DNA of 64,000 bases from Euptelea pleiosperma. Its lineage: Eukaryota; Streptophyta; Magnoliopsida; Ranunculales; Eupteleaceae. Below, one piece after another: positions 58,711-64,000 of the stretch; position 1 is the stretch's first letter, and each line of letters opens with the position of its first letter. The position numbers and the translations under genes are program-made. The notes under the pieces were generated by a model. That model searched no databases. It saw nothing but the letters and a program-made list of their open reading frames with translations, and had not been told where the DNA came from. The stretch spans positions 34,108,502-34,172,501 of the forward strand of contig CM068547.1 of assembly GCA_035048495.1 (NCBI GenBank). The letters are read 5' to 3'.

Positions 58711-60465
58711 TTATTCTTATACATTGGCCCATAATTATTTTCCGTGAGTTAAAATTATATGATAAAACTAGCTCAATAAGAAGCAATCAATGATTAATCA
58801 AGCCTACGAAATAAGTAAAGGCCACCACAGTACTCAAATACTGTGCTGGGTGGCTTGTAATTTGTATTACTGATTATGTATCTGATTATTATTCCTGCTA
58901 TAAAATCATATTATTTTGTTCTAATGCAAAATGTGATTGAGTGAGGCTGTTTCTTCTATGTATTTCTAATGCAGTTTCCCACTTGCAAGTCCTACTAAAT
59001 TGCTGACATACTGAAAATTCGTTGAAAGAACTACTAAAAAAAGCTGATACTTCAACCAGAAAACAGAAGTTTAGACTGAAGTAAGAAAGAAAATTTGATT
59101 TTCTTTTTTTTCCTTTTGTTTGGAAGAGAAGGTTGGGGTTTGGCAGACCCATACCAGCAACAAAAACAGAAGTACAATCACAAACTAATACATTACAGCC
59201 ACTCGCGTCCTCTTCAATCACTCGAAGAAGGATCGTATAGAATCTGGAGGAAACGATAAACAATCTCTTGTTATTAGAGGAAATGAGCTAAGAAGTTTAC
59301 AGCCCGATGAGCTTCACTTCGAGTATGAAATATCTCAGTACTGGAAAGTCTAAAGCAATTCTATAATCTGGATTAAGTACTATCTAGTTCTCGACGGCCA
59401 TCAAACCTGCTTAAATATATAATCAGTTGGACTGCCCATAGCTGAATATATTACCATTTTTAAAAAATTTAAAATATATTATCGGCTTTAACAGTTCTAC
59501 ATCGGCAAATTCAGATATAAGTCTTGATAATTTCTTTATGACAGTAGATAGAATTGACTTGCCAATGCTGCAGAATCTGTTTTCAACATGGTTTGTATGC
59601 AAACTGCTCTTTAGCTAAATGTCATTGCATATCCTCTTAAAAATGGGGTTCTGAGGAGAGCATTTTAGAAGACAACTATCTCATTTGATGGTGTGAGTGA
59701 GCTAGAACTCCAGTAAAACTAGTGGAGGGGCACGCGCAATGCCAGTGATGATCAAGAATTTTATTTTTATTTTTTAATTTACCCTTTAAACACAAAGGTT
59801 GGGGGATGTATCCGAAAATGTGTATAGAAATCTTTGTATGTGGTGCTTGTGCGGTGAAGCCTCGAGTTATCTTAAATAGATAAGAAGTAGAGATATAAAA
59901 GTTTAAAAGTCTAAAATACCTTTTTGTGGATAAAAATAAGTAGTATAAATGTAGGTAGGGGTGTTTTTGAGAGAAAAAAAAAAGTGCAGAAAGGAAGTGG
60001 TCGTCACAAACGAGTCATATAAGTAGTATAGAATCATAGATATTACACATGAAGATTTCAAATACTGGTTATGCTTCTCAGTAATACCCAAGCATTAAGC
60101 GCTCGTCCAGTAGAGGCTGCGGTGATAGCACCATGAAAGGCCAACTCATTGCTCTCACTACCAAATTAAGATAAATTGGGCAGTCGAAGTCGGTTTTAAT
60201 ACATTTACATGAAATGGTTGACAGTAATGGCTACGCCCATTGAAATTCAAAAAATTCATTATCGTTGCTCGGAAAAATTATGATTTCTTTCATCTTTATT
60301 TGCACCATAGGATGCACACCAGGCCTGACCCGTGTGCATCCCGTAAGTGTTGAAGAATAGATTGGCTGTGGGACCATATGGTGATTCCTACATTTGCACC
60401 ATAGGATCTTGTATTCTCGAGACATCCAATTTTTCAAGTTGGAATGACGGCAGCTCCTTGGTTTA
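58711..60465. other. Intergenic, pectin acetylesterase 3' flank
   Basis: CTCAATAAGAAGC near 58770 may belong to the 3' UTR. The open frames here look random. No gene or clear element recognised. Confidence 0.35.
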
Positions 60466-61018
60466 AAGCATCTCCAACTGGAGTCTTCAAATCTTCAATA
60501 CGAAAAAGCATCTTCTTCAAATTTGAAGGTAGAGACACCCTCTAAAATGCGTTGAACTCCAACTAGTTGGTGCTTCAAAAAAGCTTATTTTTAAAAAAAG
60601 GGTCAAAAAGTATTTAAAAGTTTTTTCAAAGAGGATACATAAGGTATCTAAAATTGGCTCAGGGTCTAAGGACCCCCTTTTTCTGATTCTCTCAGTGTTC
60701 GCATGCTCGGCCGTGGATTTCACGAATCCAATGGTGGTTGTCAACACCGCCAAAGGTGAAAAAGTGATGCCAGCTTGACATTGACTAAATGATACAAAAG
60801 GTATCAAAGTCTTTTAAAAGGACACACAAATGTTATAAATGAAAAATAAAAAAGTATATCTGTATTCGAAGCCAAGTGTTTTTTTTTTCATTCAAACGAA
60901 GCAAAGAGTAGGGCTCTATATTTGATGTCAAAAATAGAGATACAGAGGTGCCTAAGGAGAGTTGGATTTGCAAAAGCATCATCAAATATGAAGATATAGA
61001 GCCTGGTTCGAGTTGCTC
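60466..61018. mobile_element. Tourist-like (PIF/Harbinger) MITE
   Basis: The left end AAGCATCTCCAACTGGAGTC and right end GGTTCGAGTTGCTC are imperfect inverted repeats of the GAGCATCTCCAAC kind. The element is flanked by TTA on both sides (60463-60465, 61019-61021), the usual 3-bp duplication of this group. 553 bp, AT-rich, no transposase. Confidence 0.65.
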
Positions 61019-61164
61019 TTAGGAACCAACAGTTAAAATGGGAGTACAACCCCCACCCCATCACCCTTTATGTGGTGTTTGATCCAAAGATCCATTCAGG
61101 TCTTCTTCTTCCTCCCTCTCTCTCTCTCAATTGTGGGTGCTTGATAAGTAGTGAAAGTCCGGCT

Positions 61165-61450
61165 CCTGCCCTCTTTGATAGGCTCCACAAAATGCCACCT
61201 TGCACACTCTTTCGGACCCAGTGACCCATGAATGTTGCCCACACTTATGCACCTAAACACCAAAATCAGCCTGATTGATGATTTCCAGTCATTGGATATG
61301 TGGTTCTTTTCATCGTGGCCTTCATAAACAGGCCAATGGGTGGGTTCCAAGCCCATGACGGAAAAAAAAAACCCTTAAATCCAACGGTCAACATTCATGG
61401 ATCTGTGTCTAGCAATGTGCCATGTGGCATTTTTAAAGAGCTCCTATCAA
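61165..61450. mobile_element. Family A-related foldback upstream of CPSF73
   Basis: The left arm AAAATGCCACCTTGCACACTC...CCATGAATGTTG and right arm CAACATTCATGGATC...AATGTGCCATGTGGCATTTTTAAAG are inverted. AACACCAAAATCAGCCTGATTG is the family A signature. Divergent from the complete copies and without GAGTAAAAC ends. It ends about 260 bp before the CPSF73 start codon. Confidence 0.55.
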
Positions 61451-61707
61451 ACTTTGTATGGGATCCGGTCCTACCAAAGCTTGAGTGATGATTTCTTGCC
61501 ATTGATTCCCGTAAAAAAGAATGCTCGAATCCAATGGCTAGAAATCACCCCAATGAAAAAGGCCAAATCTTTACAAATCACACTGAAATCTTCCGATTAA
61601 AATTTTCCGAGCGAGAGCAAGAGAGAAGCGGGGAAACATATTGAAATCTAGCTAGTTTACGATGGTTTAACTCTTAGTCCACCACCATTGTTCAGGCGAG
61701 AAAGGAA

Positions 61708-63188
61708 ATGGCTTCAACGGGAAAAGCGCCGACGTCTCAGTCCCTTAAGAGAAGGGATTCATCAGTGACAAGAGAAGTGGGGGATCAGCTCATCATCACG
61801 CCGTTGGGAGCCGGAAATGAAGTTGGCCGCTCTTGCGTCTACATGTCCTATAGAGGCAAAACTGTCTTGGTGCGTTTTCTTTCTTCCTCTTTTTTGGCCA
61901 ACTTTTAGGGTTTATGGTTTAGGGTTCTGCTCTTAACTTCTGAGTTGCTGTTTTTTGGTTGGTTGGCAGTTTGATTGCGGAATTCACCCCGCATACTCGG
62001 GCATGGCTGCTCTTCCTTACTTCGATGAGATCGATCCCTCCACCATTGACGTCCTTCTTGTTACCCAGTACGTATCTCTTACTTCATTTCTTTCTAATAA
62101 GCATGTCGTTGTTGTCGGGCACGCGTTGCAGACGGAAATTTGTCGAAAACGGGATCTTTGTTGCTAAATTTCTTCAAAAATTGCAACTTTTTTGTAAATT
62201 TTATCCCTGCTTGTTATTAACATATGTTGATTGAACTTGATATAAGCTCTGAAGGGTATTTTCTCTTCCTCTCAACATTGATGAGTTGTGTAATTCGGAA
62301 TTCTGATGTAGAATGACAGCTTTACCCAAAGTAGAATAATTATGCGGGTCCAAGTCTCAGTGTTCAACACTGGTAAGCTAGTTCCATGTACCCAATCAAT
62401 GGGATGCTATAGCTCAAACCAGGAAATAAAACATGAGAGACAACCAACCAAAACTATTGTCTTTTGGTTATGCACTGCAAATAACCTACAAGAGAGAGAC
62501 TGAGCCTCGGTAGACACTACTGTTTGTCCAAACCAATTGAATAAAACATGAGAGACAATTCCCGATTTTAAATCAAAAACCAATTACATAACATATGTCC
62601 ACGTCTATTTGTAGAATAGCTGACTTAATTCCTAAGGTAACTTGAACTTGAAACAAATTAATTTCCTACTTAAGATAAAACTACTTTCGAAACTTTTAAA
62701 TCTCGTAAGACTAATAATAATAACAATAGGAGACAACTAAACACATTGACATGGCTATTGGCAAAAACGTTCATTTTTCGTTAAAACTATTGTCTTTTGT
62801 TGTGAATGTATGATATGTATGTATATCCAATGTATTTGTATTAGTTAGTTCAGATACATTTTCTCGATGTTATGTGGTTTATGAGATTCATTGAAAGAAA
62901 ATGCTGTTTATGTGCAGCTTTCACTTGGATCACGCTGCGTCACTTCCATATTTTCTGGAGAAGGTCTGTAAATTTAATTGATCGAATATTTCATATAGCC
63001 ACCTTGCCCATAAACTGATGTGTGGATATGCTAATCAGACCACCTTTAAAGGCCGTGTATATATGACTCATGCAACCAAGGCTATCTACAAGCTGCTTTT
63101 GTCGGATTACGTAAAAGTGAGCAAAGTGTCAGTTGAAGATATGTTATACGATGAACAAGACATTATTCGGTCCATGGACAAAATCGAG
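61708..63188 (+). CDS. CPSF73-I: CPSF73-I, pre-mRNA 3'-end cleavage endonuclease, first four exons
   Basis: Exons 61708-61869, 61970-62067, 62918-62963 and 63039-63188 give the first 152 residues, and the gene continues past the right edge. After a short N-terminal extension the protein reads [47 protein letters not shown] and [26 protein letters not shown] (87-92) is the HxHxDH zinc-binding motif of the metallo-beta-lactamase fold. [28 protein letters not shown] is typical of CPSF73. The enzyme cuts pre-mRNA at the poly(A) site in the nucleus, within CPSF. The remaining zinc ligands, the beta-CASP region and the C-terminus are outside the window; 63189-64000 looks like intron. A family A-related foldback lies upstream. 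Confidence 0.95.
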
Positions 63189-64000
63189 GTGTGTTTTCTT
63201 TTGTCATTAATAGTGAGCAAAGTAACTGGCCCCTTTTACCTAATGGACAGATTTATGAGTTTTTCAAGCTAAGTTGCACTAAAGAAGGTGGCTGGCATCT
63301 GTTTTATCATGAATGTACCCCTTCACATAGATTGGAGGGATGGACCGCCCTAACTTTTTGAAATGGTTGAACTGTTCCCCGAGAAAAGCCAAATTTTTTG
63401 TTGATTTATCTTATCTCAGCTGGTCTTTTGTATACTCCTTTTCAGTGCATAAATATTATGGGCTTATCGGCTATAGATCTTCGATTGATAGAGTTTCTTA
63501 TTCCCAATTTGTTTCTAAATTCTGGAGAGTACGGATTAACATTTGCCATGGTGTTTTGAGTTCTGGCCTTCAAAACAGAATTCTTTTACTGGAAAAAATA
63601 CAACCCATAAGTTATGCCATTATAGGATCCAATGAAAACCTATTATTAGTTTAAAATCTGTTAGAATACCATTGAGTGTGGAGTTCATGTCCTAGTTGGA
63701 TTCTGGCACTCTTATAACTGTACATATGCAGCATATTGTTAGATAGTGTAGATATCATGCTCATTTAAAAATTGCGGGGTATCCAACTTTAACCATTTCA
63801 GAGAGAAATAAGTTTATTTAGTTTTCGACAATGGAAATATGTCGATCTTAGCCTCACATTATTGGGTTGTTGTTTAGAAGAGTTTTGATTAGTTACCAGC
63901 TAAACGTGCAGCGATGTGTTGCACAGCTATTATTGTGTCTATCCTTTCAGTTTAGTGGCACAGCATGCATTAACTTTTTTTACATAATGAGCATCTGGTC
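63189..64000 (+). other. CPSF73 intron 4, running off the window
   Basis: Starts with GTGTGT after the GACAAAATCGAG exon end. No sequence encoding the next expected conserved block of CPSF73 was found before 64000. Confidence 0.6.

Noticed and set aside
58898..59263. Minus-strand frame of 121 codons downstream of pectin acetylesterase
   Set aside because: No family resemblance, low-complexity Phe/Ser composition, no splice or promoter context.
1..64000. CRISPR array, bacterial operon, or prokaryotic mobile element
   Set aside because: The sequence has spliceosomal introns and plant gene families throughout; the direct repeats found are duplications or microsatellites.

Overview
This is a nuclear window from a flowering plant. 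The coding sequence is cut into many short exons by AT-rich GT-AG introns, several of which exceed 2 kb. The genes are typical plant families: an E-type PPR protein, a pectin acetylesterase, a plant folate-biopterin transporter and a potato type I protease inhibitor. The spacers are packed with non-autonomous DNA elements, LINE tails and a tRNA-derived SINE. I cannot name the species. All exon edges below were read by eye from GT-AG sites, reading-frame continuity and family resemblance.

Layout: (1) 0.05-3.4 kb, a tandem duplication of a small potato inhibitor I gene. The first copy is intact (80 aa in two exons, missed by single-frame reading because the conserved part is split by an AT-rich intron). 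The second has lost its inhibitory loop. (2) 5.77-10.45 kb (+), a two-exon folate-biopterin transporter of 434 aa. (3) 13.03-11.29 kb (-), an intronless 577-aa PPR protein. (4) 24.28-14.20 kb (-), a ten-exon CCR4/nocturnin-type deadenylase of 397 aa with a possible organellar leader. (5) 24.7-31.1 kb, a gene-poor spacer filled with terminal-inverted-repeat elements. (6) 31.37-45.92 kb (+), a 25-exon RPN1 subunit of the 26S proteasome (892 aa). (7) 45.9-54.4 kb, a spacer with a tRNA-derived SINE and several foldback elements. (8) 54.45-58.71 kb (+), a 12-exon pectin acetylesterase of 399 aa. (9) 61.71 kb to the right edge (+), the first four exons of CPSF73-I, the pre-mRNA 3'-end endonuclease. 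The genes do not form a pathway; they are ordinary neighbours on a plant chromosome.

The most notable non-coding signal is a short foldback element family, called family A here. Its best copies carry a GAGTAAAAC...GTTTTACTC terminus and near-perfect 9-bp target duplications, which suggests a Mutator-like MITE. Its arms carry a G-box-like CCACGTGGC motif. A recognisable copy lies within a few hundred bases upstream of the start codon or leader of five of the genes. A second foldback family built on GGATACGGACACGTGTC-like arms (family G) is found only in introns. Other good evidence includes a hAT-like MITE with a perfect 8-bp duplication, a SINE with A and B boxes and target duplications, and a LINE tail in an RPN1 intron whose pre-insertion sequence survives in a neighbouring duplicate. 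RPN1 intron 2 also contains exact pieces of both flanking exons. I saw no CRISPR array, rRNA, functional tRNA gene or intact autonomous transposon.
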